The notes: generated from the letters alone by a model not told the origin. A stretch of DNA of 64,000 bases from Forficula auricularia (GCA_024734495.1 JALMQS010000187.1:4816004-4880003), one strand, 5' to 3'; shown: positions 1-11,292, counted from the stretch's first letter. Made by a program: numbers and translations.

Positions 1-426
1 AACATACCATCAGGTCCGGGGCCTAAAATATGAAGCGGGCCTCTTATTATGGAATAAGTAAGTGGTTTTTATGAAGTTGAATAATTTTAATAATAAAAAA
101 AAAAAAAAAAAATAGGAAGCTTCATCCACGTAAGCTCACGGGAGAAGTGAAATTTCTTTAGCCATGGTGTTGTGATATGCCTTTTCGACATGTTACATAA
201 GTCTACGCGGAAGCAGTAGGCTTATGTAATTGCTGAGATTGCAAAGCTTGACCTGATTATAATTATACTTAAGTGAGGAATCTCTGATAATCAGGGTGGC
301 GGATGACTTATAATCGAGACCCTTGTCACACCGTGCCTCTGTACTTATGCTGAATAAACCTTGTATTAAATAATACATCTTGTTATAATCATTTACTACA
401 CCCCTCACCCCTAATATATTATAACA
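1..426 (+). mobile_element. LTR 3' portion of an LTR retrotransposon (truncated by window edge)
   Basis: The stretch has a polyadenylation-type AATAAA near 352, ends in ...TTATAACA at 426, and is followed two bases later by a primer-binding site. That order (polyA signal, CA end, PBS) is the right-hand part of a 5' LTR. The left end lies outside the window. No gag or pol follows: after the PBS the sequence passes into AT-rich repeats, so the internal region is deleted or replaced. A block near 116-155 (CATCCACGTAAGCTCACGGG) recurs in variant form near 18453. Confidence 0.7.
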
Positions 427-428
427 AT

Positions 429-442
429 TGGCGCCCGAACAG
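429..442 (+). other. Primer-binding site, tRNA-Lys type
   Basis: The 14 bases TGGCGCCCGAACAG are complementary to the 3' end of tRNA-Lys(UUU) including CCA, the primer used by many retroelements. The match stops after 14 bases. It lies two bases after the LTR end, as expected for minus-strand cDNA priming. Confidence 0.75.
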
Positions 443-640
443 AAATAATTTAAATTTACTAATTTTAATAAATTTTATTTGTTATGATACATTAGTGGGT
501 TTTAAAATAATAATTTAAATTTCTTATTTGTCATTAAACATTAGTGGGCTTTAAAATAATAAATTAAATTTCCTAATTTTAATAAATTTTATTTGTCATA
601 CAATATAGTGGTAATATTAGTGGGTTTTAAAAAAATTATT
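443..640. repeat. Degenerate repeats with ATTAGTGGGTTTTAAAA core
   Basis: The core ATTAGTGGGTTTTAAAA occurs three times (about 491, 540 and 615), separated by AT-rich sequence. The same core appears inside the Helitron-like elements of this window (for example near 6563, and reversed near 57073), so this is probably a fragment of that family. Confidence 0.5.
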
Positions 641-810
641 TCCCCTCTATTGAGTCATTGCATTTTCCCTTTATTGTAACAAAAATAAATTGACATGTTG
701 TGATGTGGCCATCCAATTAACTTTACCATACACTTCTGGTCGAGTTTGGTACAAGGGCCTAGATTTTCATTTTTTTATGGTTATACAACTAGCTTAATTA
801 ATACATTTAT

Positions 811-1081
811 AATTTTCCCATTAATATATCAAAGAAAAATTAACACATTAACGGGAAGTTGTTTTGATAATGCTTTTTAAACAAGGTATATATCGCGAGA
901 CTATTGCTGGTTGAAGCTATTGGAGTCTGCTGAGTCTCTCTTGCTCCAGACTTAAGACTCAGCAGACTCCAATAGCTTCAACCAGCAATAGTCTCGCGAT
1001 ATATACCTTGTTTAAAAAGCGTGATCAAAACAACTTCCCGTTAATGTGTTAATTTTTCTTTGATATAATAATGGGAAAATT
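811..1081. repeat. Long palindrome, 127-bp arms
   Basis: Positions 811-937 and 955-1081 are near-perfect reverse complements separated by about 17 bases. The inner arms contain AGTCTGCTGAGTCT and its complement. No coding sequence, TSD or tRNA B box was found in the arms. A transcript would fold into a long hairpin. Confidence 0.9.
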
Positions 1082-1975
1082 TTAAATTTATTAACTTCAT
1101 TATTTCAAGTTAGAAATATATATTTTCACTTAATATTTGAAAAAATCACCTGCGATTGAATCAAATGTAGAAAACATACGATTATCTTAATTAATCACTG
1201 AAAATAAACTAAATTATTCAAAATCAAGCCAAAAGCACAAAGAAATGATTAGTCCAAAGTCCGATTTCTCAGAATGGCAATTTATGAGTTGCAGAAGTAT
1301 TCAGGGTCTCATTGATAACATAATATGAAATTAATTAAAGGTCATACGCGTTTCGCTTTCTTTTTGGCTCAATGATCTCGTGGTGAATGCTATAAAAACC
1401 GTGCCACTAACTCTCGGCATTTATTTGTCCGATGGGGGTGACCTGGCTGGTCTCCATCAAGTAAAATTTACAATTCAAAGAGATTAAAAATAGCTAGCCA
1501 GTTCTAATAACCCAATGCCAGTTATATATATTTTGTTTACTAAACTTAAATTCTATCATTTTATTACCAATTGCTTAAAAATATACATAACACATCCACA
1601 AGTTCAATCTTTGATAGTCTGAGGGTCATTTAAAAAGCTCTGAAACTATTCTATGAACTAGTCCGGTCATTTGGTAGTTTTACCTATAAATTTTTTCGGG
1701 AGTTTTTAAAATGGGTAATTTTATAGATTTCAATGTGCTCTTTCCGAATTTCAACTTTGCCACCTCGTATCTTTGCCGTTTAAGTCGCCAAATTGGAAAA
1801 ATAGCGCATAAAACCAGTTTTTTGACAATATCTCCTTTCCGAGTCATTTCAAGATAAAAACATTATACATACAATTTATGTAAAAACCTTTTTTTTTCGT
1901 AAAATTAATAGTTTTGGCACCGTAAAATATTATACATCTACGCTAATCCGTGACATTTATTATAATTTTAACTGA
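1082..1975. other. AT-rich sequence without recognised gene
   Basis: No ORF, RNA gene or clear repeat boundary is seen. A slightly more GC-rich patch near 1345-1460 is unlike the surroundings, but has no open frame worth naming. Confidence 0.4.
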
Positions 1976-1984
1976 TTATATTTG

Positions 1985-2690
1985 TGAATTATAAAAAAAT
2001 CGCAGTTTTTCCTTCATAAAATAAAAACCACTCATCCTAAAAACTTGATTCTTATCACATTGTTTAGAAATTTTGTTGATCTGAAAGTTTAATTGGACCA
2101 CATTTTTGTTAAAACTCTTAGATTTATAGATATCCAGCATTTTCCATGACAGAAAATGATTCATTGTTTCTATAAATCGCAGTTTTTCCTTCATAAAATG
2201 AAAACCACTCATCCTAGAAACTTGATTCTTATAACATTGTCTAGGAAATTTTATTGACTTGAACGTTTACTCGGACTACTTTTTGTTAAATCTCTTAGAT
2301 TTATAGATATCCAGCATTTTCCATGACATTGTTTCAAAAAATCGCAGTTTTTCCTTCATAAAATGAAAACCACTTATCCTAGAAACTTGATTTTTATGTC
2401 ATTTTCTAGGAAATTTTATTTACTTAAAGATTTATTTGAACTACTTTTTTGATAAAACTTTTAGATTTATAGATATCCTACATTTTCCAGACAGGATATG
2501 ATCCGAATCCTCAAAAGCGTCATGGAAAATGCTAGATATCTATAAATCAAATAATTTTATCAAAAAATTGGTTCAAGTAAACGTTCAAGCCAACAGAATT
2601 TCCTAGACAATGAAATAAGAATCAAGTTTCTAAGATGACTGATTTCATTTTATGATGGAAAACTTCGATTTTTTGCAAAAAATTGCAGTT
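1985..2690. repeat. ~178-bp repeat family: direct copies followed by an inverted copy
   Basis: Three direct units share AAAAATCGCAGTTTTTCC, CCTAGAAACTTGATT and GATTTATAGATATCC. A fourth, inverted unit begins near 2520, giving a direct-then-inverted arrangement. The same unit recurs at 23530-23690, 51120-51640 and 62950-64000. It always adjoins a conserved flank containing GACAAAGACCACTCTATAC or its complement, so the units belong to one larger element rather than free satellite DNA. Confidence 0.75.
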
Positions 2691-2859
2691 TTTCAAAACT
2701 TCAACCTCATTGTGGTACAGGTTACCATTGTCCAATTAAGATGAAACTTTGTTTGGATTATATAAAATTTAATCTAGTTTGAAAATGTATAGAGTGGTCT
2801 TTGTTGAAAACGTTCTCTTTCATGGTCAAAATGGGAAATAATCGAAAAAAGTTTTTGGA

Positions 2860-2958
2860 ATAGGTATTGGGGTGGGAGAGTGGGGTTCGTGGGTTGGGGT
2901 CCAGGGGGCGTAGCACCATGGAGGCAAGAGGGTCTCCGAAGGCGGGCCTTGCAGCTAG
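2860..2958 (+). mobile_element. Helitron-like 3' terminus (CTAG|T)
   Basis: A G-rich segment is followed by CCGAAGGCGGGCC, a short spacer and the terminus GCAGCTAG, then T. Canonical Helitrons end in CTRR with a GC-rich hairpin just upstream and insert before T. The 178-bp repeats at 1985-2690 lie upstream and are probably part of this element. Its 5' end was not located. Confidence 0.55.
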
Positions 2959-2999
2959 TATAGTATATGTTCATGATCCATAATGTTAAATACATTTTA

Positions 3000-3587
3000 A
3001 TTTAATGACCCAAATTCTTTATAAGAGATTTTGGATTTATCCCATCCGGACTTTTTTTTTTGTTCCACGACTCGGTTGAGTTCTTTCTGTTTGGTAGATT
3101 AATTTTTAGTTAACAGAAAACCAACCACCCTTACACGATATTTCAAATGCAGACAGCTGTTTTACTCAAAGAAATTGAAATTTCTGTTTATTTATTAATT
3201 AATTTATTTTAAATGTTAATTTATTAATTCGGCTGTGATTTAAATAAAATCGTAATCTTGATTTGTATGGGCCGTTAGTCGGAAATTTTATTATCATGTT
3301 AGTGAATAAATAAAAAATTTTTTTAGAGAAGTTAATCTAGATAGATATCAAATTCGGAGTTATTTATTAATTAATTTTCTACGTTTTTCTTCTTGAAATT
3401 GTAAGAACCAGTTTTTTTTCTTTTATTGATTATGATATAGTATTGGAAAATTCAGTGACAGCCAAATATGTAATCCAGTCTATAATAAAGTGAAAATGAA
3501 AAGAAATTCATGATTTAGTGATCTAACTTGCATGAAATTGTCAAATATTTTAAGTTAATTAGCAAAGTTTCAATGCAGTTTTTTTTT
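3000..3587. other. AT-rich interval between two converging Helitron ends
   Basis: No gene or RNA is seen here. The interval lies between Helitron-like 3' ends at 2958 (plus) and 3952 (minus). Confidence 0.35.
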
Positions 3588-3798
3588 TATAAATTTTATT
3601 AAACCAATTATTTTACATTAATTAATGTATACATTGTATTTTTGCTTCGATTCCGGAGATTACTTCTCCACCATCGAGTGTCCTTATTCATCTTTAGTCC
3701 TTGTTTTTAATAAGAGGAAAAATCTAATTAGATAAAAAAACCTCTTTTCCGATAATTATTTCAATTCCATTATTCCCCAATCAAGTCGATTGGTTTCC
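3588..3798 (-). repeat. ~215-bp retroposon-like repeat, copy 1
   Basis: On the minus strand it starts with AACCAATCGACTTGATTGG, which can fold on itself, and ends in an A-rich TTTATAAAAA tail preceded by AATAAA-like signals. Other copies: 7658-7862, 7916-8125, 11100-11292, 26542-26758, 26952-27110, 50160-50368. An empty paralogous site (see 26542) shows that the family moves and makes a ~9-bp TSD. Confidence 0.75.
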
Positions 3799-3951
3799 AA
3801 CCTCTTCAATTCAATTTCCAAGTTTCAATGCAAAGAAACTAATAAATTTTATTATTATAGCGGTACGAAGTATATGCGAGATATACGTTTACATAAGATT
3901 CTACAATTTAAGAACTGACATTTTTTCTATAGGTATATACTATATAGATTA

Positions 3952-4267
3952 CTAGCTGCGACACCCGTCTTCGGCGGGCCTCTTGCTAGTTATCCCCCTG
4001 GGCCCTCCCGAACCCCCAAACTCATTCCACCTCAGCACACACCTTGCACCCCACTACGCACCCTTCCACCCATTCCAACCCCAGAAAATCAAAAATCCCC
4101 TATTTTTCAGTTCAGGGGTCAAATTTCAAAAAAATAAAAAAAAAATTCCCGAGATTTAGCATTAATAAATCTATGTACCAAATTTGAATGCTAAAACTTA
4201 ATAACTCGAGTAGAAAATTTGAAAAAATTAAAATCAAAATTTTGATTTTGCCAAACGAAATTGTATA
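3952..4267 (-). mobile_element. Helitron-like 3' terminus (minus strand), C-rich flank
   Basis: Read on the minus strand, CCCGCCGAAGACGGG forms a GC hairpin and is followed by TGTCGCAGCTAG and T, a typical Helitron 3' end. The adjoining 4010-4110 is strongly C-rich (G-rich in the element's own direction). The element is interrupted at 4267 by a LINE fragment and probably continues from about 4818 to 5236. Confidence 0.7.
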
Positions 4268-4273
4268 AGCCTA

Positions 4274-4803
4274 TTTTTTTTTTTTTTTTTTTTTTATTGA
4301 TTCATCCCTGGCCTTTTAGCCATCAGATACAGATTTTTACAATTAAAATTGAATTGATAACATAAAAAATGGAATACAAATACAGTACATTTCGAATTTA
4401 TTTATTTATTTAACAAAGTATACAAACATAGGACCTTAGGTCCCACCTAGTGTTTATAAATAATTTAGCAACAATATTTTACAAATTTGGCAAAAGAGTT
4501 CACCAATACACAAATTTGTGGGGAAGAAGAGAGAAAAAAATAGTAGAAAGATTAGAAGACAAAAAGGAAATAAGAGTAAGGAGTATCAGTTATTGGGTGG
4601 GATCCATAAAGAACGAAGATCTGAGAGCACCAAGAGTCGGGTTTGCCTGAAATTTGGATGGAAGTTCATTCCAAAACATAAACAATACAATACAAAATAC
4701 AATACCATACAAAATACACTACAATACAAAATACAATACAATACAATAGAAAATACAATACAATGCAAAATACAATACAATATCAAATAGAAAACACAAC
4801 AAA
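4274..4803 (-). mobile_element. 5'-truncated LINE 3' end with TSD
   Basis: The insertion is flanked by the 13-bp direct repeat TGTATAAGCCTAT (about 4262-4274 and 4805-4817). On the minus strand it ends in a long poly(A). Minus-strand codons near 4592-4675 read FWNELPSKFQANP..., resembling the WN-x-LP motif at the C-terminus of Jockey/CR1-group ORF2 proteins, followed by a stop. The upstream end is an (AATAC)n array, so only the tail of the LINE was copied. Confidence 0.7.
4681..4799. repeat. (AATAC)n microsatellite
   Basis: A run of AATAC/AATACA units with interruptions lies at the 5' end of the truncated LINE on its minus-strand reading. The ORFs on both strands here are only repeat translation. 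Confidence 0.9.
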
Positions 4804-5236
4804 TGTATAAGCCTATAGTATGTTGTTTACCACAACAAAGGGTGTGAAAATGATGTAATATGACACCTCTTACAGTTCTCTAGCTCAATTAGGAGAGCTC
4901 CTAGAGCAATTTAAAAATGCATGGTTTTTGCCCAAATTTTTGAAAATTAAGATACTTAGTTGTAATTAAAAAATGAACGGACATATCTCGATGAAATTTT
5001 GTATTTTACCAAGTCTATATAGAATATTACATAACCTTTTCGGGAGAATTTCATGAAAATTTGAGATGGTAAAGTTTATAGAGTGTGTTGATTTGTCCTC
5101 AAACCAGCCTGAATAAGAAGAACTGATCCGAACTGAATATATCTCAATCGAACCATAAAAGGTTTGTTTGTGAACGCATTTTTTATCTAATCGAACCCGA
5201 GATGATGAACAGAACCGAACCTATGAAAAGTCCAAG

Positions 5237-6054
5237 TTTTTGACAGAGGACAAAGATTCGACAGCGCAATGACGCACTGAAATGTTTAAAGTGGTGTCTA
5301 TAGCGATGAGGCCTTCACACGCACTCGCAACCAGCGCATACATACTCTCGTATCATATGTAACCCTGAAGAACCACGAATGGTATCAATCAAGGTATAAG
5401 TGTATACTACATAGGTATACGTGAAATATAGCGGGCGTATATTCCACCCTCGCGAGTGTTGAAGCTATCAACAGCTGGCGAGTTAACAACAGCTATCTAG
5501 ACAAAACCTTATGCCACCACGAGTCCAACCTCAGTCGAATGGAGCTAGGAACTTTCGTCCCTAGGGCTTTCCTATTCCCCAAGGCACCATTTGTTTTCAA
5601 CAACCTTTGGTATGGTTGCTCGAGGTTTCTCTTGCACATGACTTTCCATGCTCCACCTCTTCAGATTCGGACTCTCTTCCCACAGTCCCAGTACGTGATC
5701 GACTGCATGTGCGGTTGGTTAACCTGATGTGATTGCAACATCGCATACACCTGACAAACCGCCTGCAAATCGTCCATACCGGTTCACATCCGCTGCAAAA
5801 CAGCCATGTTACGAATGTTTCATTTTTGCACAATCAGAAGCATTGTTCGCCAAGCAAGCTCTGAAACGTTAGGTAGTCAGGCGCCTGCAAAGCGTCCAAT
5901 AAGGATCACGCCCGCTGTAAAAACAACCAGTAGGATGTGAAGATTCAAGATCTTCAGCCCAGGCCCGTGTCCACTTGTCGTTTGGCCGACGACTCGCCGC
6001 CATTTAGTCCATTCCAGGCGGCTTTCTGCCTATACCTCTTTTGACAGAGGACAA
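5237..6054 (-). mobile_element. GC-rich block flanked by a 16-bp direct repeat (retroposed sequence, unclassified)
   Basis: TTTTGACAGAGGACAA occurs at 5237-5252 and 6039-6054, exactly as a TSD would. The enclosed ~786 bp is far more GC-rich than its surroundings. Minus-strand codons just inside the right edge read RQKAAWNGLNGGESSAKRQ... to a stop, possibly a LINE ORF2 C-terminus, but I do not recognise the family. Two imperfect repeats (about 5758 and 5881, sharing CGCCTGCAAA) follow downstream on that strand, as in a LINE 3' UTR. No poly(A) is seen. Confidence 0.5.
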
Positions 6055-6082
6055 TTGATCTTCGCTTTAGCCAATTATTATT

Positions 6083-6854
6083 AGTATCTGGAGCCACTGA
6101 GCAATGCACGGAAACCAAACGCCCCCTGGACCCCCACCGCCACCCCAACCTCGCCCCGAAACTCGGCACCTCACCCCCGGATCCCCCACCATTGCACCCC
6201 ACCTCCTGTACTCTCCACATCCATCCCCACCCCGCACCCAGTTTTTGCATTTCTAACTTTCTAATGGTCCACAGATTATGTGTATATAGGTATATAAATA
6301 AATTCCGTATAATTTTTTTTTTTAATTAAATAACAATTTATCGAGTTTTTTAATCAATTAAATAAATAATAAATAATAATTTTATTGAAACAATTTTTTA
6401 TATGAAATAATGTATTCGATTTCGGAGATTACTTCACCACATCATCGACTGTACTTTGATCTTTCGAGCTTGCGATAACTTTTTTAGTCCGTGTTTTTAA
6501 TAAGAGGAATTTTAATCAATTAAATTGGCAAATTCTAATAAATAACAAGATTTGGTATAACCTATTAGTGGGTTTTAAAATTAAAAAAACAATTAATAAA
6601 TAAAAGATAATTGAAAAAAATGTAAACAAACTTTTTAATTGAAATTTTCATCTATCAATAATTATTTAAATTAAGAAAAGATCAATTAAGATGAAATTTG
6701 TCGAGGTCCAGACCTAGCCAGCTCGTTTTCTGATCCTCATAACTTGTTAATAGAGTTGGTTTCATCAAAATCGGTAGAGCCAAGTTTTCAAAATAGAACT
6801 AAGATACACATATATAAATATAAATACAATTTTTGCTCGTTTAATAAGAGTAGA
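6083..6854 (-). mobile_element. G-rich Helitron-like element, copy 1
   Basis: On the minus strand it starts TCTACTCTTATTAAACGAGC and ends CTCCAGATACT just after a hairpin (CCGTGCATTGCTCAGTGG). The 3' third is strongly G-rich in element orientation. The same ends and G-rich tract occur in three other copies (33014, 53217, 56808). No Rep/helicase coding is present, so it is non-autonomous. Its start follows the Helitron TC rule, but its end is not a strict CTRR, so a Helentron/HINE-type element is possible. Confidence 0.7.
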
Positions 6855-7247
6855 TTAGTATATAATTTTATTAATTATTATATTGAGTGGTCCAAAATTC
6901 AAAAAAAGAAGATAATTTAAATCATCTTTTTATTCATAAACCGACGTTTTCCTCCTTCTTCAGGGTTTTATAAAGTCAGTAAAGGAAATCCAATGTGACA
7001 TGAATTTTGGACTGCCTCATCACTCAATTCACTAATCAGTTCGTCTCCAAAAATTACTTCAATCTTATTAATTATTATAATTTCGGAAGCTACAGAAAAT
7101 TTTGCCTCAGTCTCTATCCAGAATCTCTTTAAATTGGACGTTTATGTTATCAACGAATTAGGATAAAAAAATAGACATTTTAGTCAAAATACTGCTAGTG
7201 TATCCCTGAAATATCTCTTCTACTCGATATATTTACTTTTAATTGTT
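6855..7247. other. No gene; small inverted-end repeat
   Basis: TGAGTGGTCCAAAATTC near 6883 is loosely mirrored by GAATTTTGGACTGCC near 7000, suggesting an old short element. Nothing else is seen. Confidence 0.3.
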
Positions 7248-7657
7248 AACCGACTTTGAAAAAAAGGAGGAGGTTATCAATTCAACGGAATGTCCGTTTT
7301 TTTTTTTTTTGTGTTTGAACATTTATTTCTCTTTACCATGTTCACACATAACTTCTTTGTTTATGGACAGATTTTTATGATTCTTTTTTTATTGGAAAGG
7401 GGATACCTTAGGGTTGGTCCCATATTAATTTAGTCAAGTTCTGATGATATGATCAATGACAAAATAACGGAAATCTCCAATTCTTATGAGCAAATAATCA
7501 AAATTTTATAATAAATAAAATCTTTTATAAAAAAAAAAAACATTCTTAAAAAGTTCATTTAAAATCCGCTAACGTTTCGAGATAATTTATCTATTAATTA
7601 ATTGAATTTTGTTATCAATTTCTGAAGTGAATGGAGAGACAGATTGAAAAACCAATC

Positions 7658-7862
7658 GACTTGATTGGGGAATAATGGAATTGAAATAATTATCGGAAAA
7701 GAGGTTTTTTATCTAATTAGATTTTTCCTCTTATTAAAAACAAGGACTAAAGATGAATAAAGACACTCGATGGTGGAGAAGTAATCTCGGAATCAAAACA
7801 AAAATACAATGTATACATTAATTAATGTAAAATAATTGGTTTAATAAAATTTATAAAAAAAA
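7658..7862 (+). repeat. ~215-bp retroposon-like repeat, copy 2
   Basis: Plus-strand copy from AACCAATCGACTTGATTGG to ATAAAATTTATAAAAAA, inserted in the AACCGACTTC element. A second copy follows 54 bp downstream in the same orientation. Confidence 0.8.
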
Positions 7863-7915
7863 TTAAGGTATTGGCAAAACGATAGGAGGAGGGAGGAAGA
7901 GGTGGGAGATTAGCA

Positions 7916-8125
7916 AACCAATCGACTTGATTGGGGAATAATGGAATTGAAATAATTATCGGAAAAGAGGTGTTTTTTATCTAATTAGATTTTTCCTCTT
8001 ATTAAAAACAAGGACTAAAGATGAATAAGGACACTCGATGGTGGAGAAGTAATCTCCGGAATCGAAGCAAAAATACAATGTATACATTAATTAGTGTAAA
8101 ATAATTGGTTTAATAAATTTATTAT
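7916..8125 (+). repeat. ~215-bp retroposon-like repeat, copy 3
   Basis: Nearly identical to the copy at 7658 and in the same orientation, separated by a short purine-rich linker (GGAGGAGGGAGGAAGAGG). Confidence 0.8.
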
Positions 8126-8208
8126 CAATTTCTGATTCAAGGTATTATCATAAGTCACTATTCTAAACATAACTAAAAAGAGAAAAATAAAAATAATTTT
8201 TAGAAAAA

Positions 8209-8608
8209 AAACCGACTTCAAAAAAATTAAATGCAACAAATAAAATAATAAAAAATTATAAATAAAATAAAATGCAGTAAAAGGTATAAAATAATATTAT
8301 CTTATTTAGTTACAACTAAACGACGAAATTATTATATGAAATCACTTTTTGAAGTCGGTACCATACAAACTATATAAGCGAGCTTACTCGATGTTGTCTT
8401 CATTACCCCCAAAATTACTAAGATTCGCCGAGTGAGATTCATAAAATTTATATGTTTGGCACCGACTTCAAAAAGTGATTTCATGTAACAATTTCATTGT
8501 TTAGTTGTAACTAAATAAGATAATTATTTTATTCCTTTTAGTGCATTTTATTTTATTTATAATTTCTTATTATTATATTAGTTGCATTTAATTTTTTTGA
8601 AGTTGGTT
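8209..8608. repeat. Palindromic module of the AACCGACTTC element
   Basis: Arms of ~150 bp (8209-8360 and 8458-8608) are inverted copies running from the ACCGACTTCAAAAA motif inward through TTAGTTACAACTAAACGAC. The ~100-bp centre is unique. The same module, centre included, lies reversed at 45395-45731, which proves it is an element and not a chance hairpin. Confidence 0.85.
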
Positions 8609-9230
8609 GGTTTTATTTTTTTTTTTTTTTATAAAAATTATTTTTTAGAATATTTTTTTATGAATTTATTCAAAAAAAATTTCACTTTTATTTGCTAAAA
8701 AAGAAGTTGGATGGAAAGCAATGGTCATTAGTTTATTTTTAAAAGATATTAGCGATTAATAATAATAATAAATTTGATATTTGATGATTGTAGAATCAAT
8801 TATATTTTTGTAAATTAATAATATTATTTTGACTTATGAACGAACACATGAGTTTTAATAAAAATAATATTATTAATGGTTATTTGCCAATTTTTTTTTC
8901 TCTCTTTACCGTTTTTATCCCTTTCTACATCAATAATAAATAAATACTTTATTGAACTAAGATTGACATTATAACAAAATTGGATCTAGAGAAAATAAAA
9001 AATAAAAAACAAGAAGATTGAAATGTTTATTGATTGACGACAATTGTTTTTCTTGTCCCTTTTGACAAATCCTCGTTCCAAACTTTTATATATATTATAT
9101 GAACTTTGTAGGTCTGTCTCTTTTAAAGTAGATCTCACGATGTGATTTATTTCTTTTGTGTACCAATCATTCCTAAAAGGATATTCAATTAAACGTGATG
9201 TGTTCTATCATGATTAATTTCAAGTGTCTA
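8609..9230. other. AT-rich, no gene seen
   Basis: Poly-A/T tracts and simple AT sequence, with no supported ORF or element boundary. Confidence 0.35.
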
Positions 9231-10548
9231 AATTTTATATAATAATAAAACTTGAGTAAGATACGAGGTAGGTTTCACAAAAAAGAAATAAAACAAAATT
9301 GAGTTTTGAATTCGATATAATTCGGGGGTTAGCCCATCATCAGGAGGAAAAATAATTTTACAAGTAACAATTTAAAAAAATTTTTTTTATAAATGTATGT
9401 GGTGAGGGGAAAGTAGGGGAAGAGGAGAAGGGCTAACCCCCGAAATATATCGAATTCAAAACTCAATTTTGTTTTATTTCTTTTTTTTTTTTTTTTTTTT
9501 AATGCAATCGAATGCAAGAAGGGGTGCACCAGTAAAGATGTAGCCTCTATGGATCTCGAAAGACCCTTGCATTACCGAAGAGAAGGGAAAGTTGTTTAAG
9601 TGAGAGGGTGTAGACGTAGGTGTCTATGCACCCTGGTTTTGAAGGTTTGAAGATCATAGGTGCTGGGAAAGATAGAGGCTGGGAGAGAGTTCCAGTTCCT
9701 TGAAGTCATGGGGATATATGAATTCGCGAATGAAGTGGTCCGGCACTTTTCTAATTTGACCGCGAAAGAGTGTTGGGAGTCGGCAAAACGTGTGCTGCGT
9801 GCAAAGCATGCTTTGGGGGAATTATTGATTTTATCTCATCAGAGCACCTGCCGTGATAGTATCTATAGAAAAGGGAAAGGGCGGAGACATCTCTTCGATG
9901 AGCCAGCGAGTCGAGGGAGTCGGTGAGGGTAGAATCGTCAATTAGCCTGACGGCTCGTTTCTGAATTGCATCAAGGGTAGCAAGAGAATATTTTGAGGCT
10001 CCTCTCCACAGATGAGAGCCGTATTCGAGACAGGGGCGGATTTGGGCCTTGTAGATGGTGAGAAGTTGTGGAGGTTTGTAAAATCGCTTGGACCTGAATA
10101 AGAAGCCAATCTTCCTTGCTGCAGATTTCGCCACAGAGGAGATGTGTTCATTCCAAGACAGGTCAGATGCGACAGAGACGCCCAACATGGATAGGCTGTC
10201 ACACATTTTCAGGGTATTCGAATCGAAGAGAATATCAGGGAAATCTCTATTTTCGCGCCTAGAAATTAGACAACATTGAGTCTTGTTTGAATTGAAGTTA
10301 ACTAAATTTTGAGAGCCCCATTTATTCAGTTTGTCTAGGTCGAGAGTAATTGAGGAGGCAATATTGATTCGATTATTCGGGAGAGAGGGTTTGCCGTGTA
10401 GAGTGCTATCGTCGGCGTAACAATGAGTGGGGTTTGCCGTTTGATCAATAAGGTCGTTTATATAAATAAGGAAGAGTGTGGAGGAGATTACAGAGCCTTG
10501 TGAAACCTACCTCGTATCTTACTCAAGTTTTATTATTATATTAAAATG
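9231..10548. mobile_element. Fold-back element split by a LINE
   Basis: AATAATAAAACTTGAGTAAG at the left is mirrored by CTTACTCAAGTTTTATTATT at the right. A second inverted pair lies inside: GAATTCGATATAATTCGGGG (near 9307) and its near-complement (near 9440). Removing 9490-10500 restores one short fold-back element of ~300 bp whose right arm reads GTTTTATTTC...GTGAAACC, matching the left arm. A related fragment is at 20520-20620. Confidence 0.75.
9481..10503 (-). pseudogene. Jockey-like LINE, copy a: RT C-terminal half
   Basis: The minus-strand frame begins at the RT palm (QGSVISSTLFLIYINDL), passes the catalytic CYADDSTLH motif, and continues through the thumb (YKAQIRPCLEYGSHLWRGA) and C-terminal region (MTSRNWNSLP). 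It is 5'-truncated at the QGS motif. A frameshift near 9780 separates the main frame from the last ~70 codons. The 3' UTR ends in poly(A) at about 9481-9501. The full-length protein would carry an endonuclease and complete RT; both are missing here. Confidence 0.85.
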
Positions 10549-11098
10549 TTTCACCTAGAACCAACACCGAACTCCTTAAAAGTCTAAATTTTAGAATCAT
10601 TTTCATTGTAGCTTTTAGAGTGAGCCTATGTGAGTTTTTCGAGATTATTTTAACCAATATAGACTGAAAAAACAATTTCTTTATAATAAATATATTGATA
10701 GAGTTAAGGATTTTTAATGAGCTCTTATTTATTCCAAAGATATTTTATTAAAAATCAAGATATATCGAAATCATTCCAAATATGATGATTTTAGGTACTT
10801 AATCCAAATATATTATATACTTGAGTGATTTATTTTATTCTATTATTTTACTTTTAGTAAAACCTCTTATTATATCTAAACAAATGTTTTTTTTATCATA
10901 AAACGACTTAGATTTTCTGCAAATAGTGATATCTTAATAATTAAGATATTAAAAAAATTTAATAAGAATTTTGTTTATATTATTAATTCTTTTTTTTTAA
11001 TTTTAAATCCCACTATAAGATTATAATAAATGTTAATATATAATTAAAATTAGATTACCTTGTACCTTAGGAATGTGAATGGGGGTGGATTCAATATG
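10549..11098. other. AT-rich, no gene seen
   Basis: Only a short shared motif (TTTCACC...ACCAACACC, also near 20475 reversed and near 55418) stands out. Confidence 0.3.
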
Positions 11099-11099
11099 G

Positions 11100-11292
11100 T
11101 ATTGGAATAATTATCGGAAAAGAGGTTTTCTTTTTCATTAAATTAGTTTTTCCTCTTATTAAAAACAAGGACTAAAGATGATCAAGGACACTCGATGGTG
11201 GAGAAGTAATCTCTGGAATCGAAGCTCAAAACAATGTATAAATAAATTCATGTAAAATAATTGGTTTAATAAAATTTATAAAAAAAAAACCT
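11100..11292 (+). repeat. ~215-bp retroposon-like repeat, copy 4
   Basis: The plus-strand copy lacks the AACCAATCGACTTG start but retains AAAGATGATCAAGGACACTC and the AATTGGTTTAATAAAATTT tail. Confidence 0.75.

Larger units (their letters stand above)
7248..8608 (+). mobile_element. AACCGACTTC element with palindromic 3' module, copy 1
   Basis: It begins AACCGACTTTGAAAAAAAGG, passes through sequence shared with 45395-46105, and ends with a palindromic module (8209-8608) bounded by AACCGACTTC/GAAGTTGGTT. Two 215-bp repeats are inserted in the middle. No transposase is visible. The 45 kb copy lacks the inserted repeats and lies in the opposite orientation. Confidence 0.65.

Noticed and set aside
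4518..4790. ORFs on both strands over 4518-4790
   Set aside because: They are translations of the (AATAC)n microsatellite; only the short WNELP segment looks like real LINE coding.
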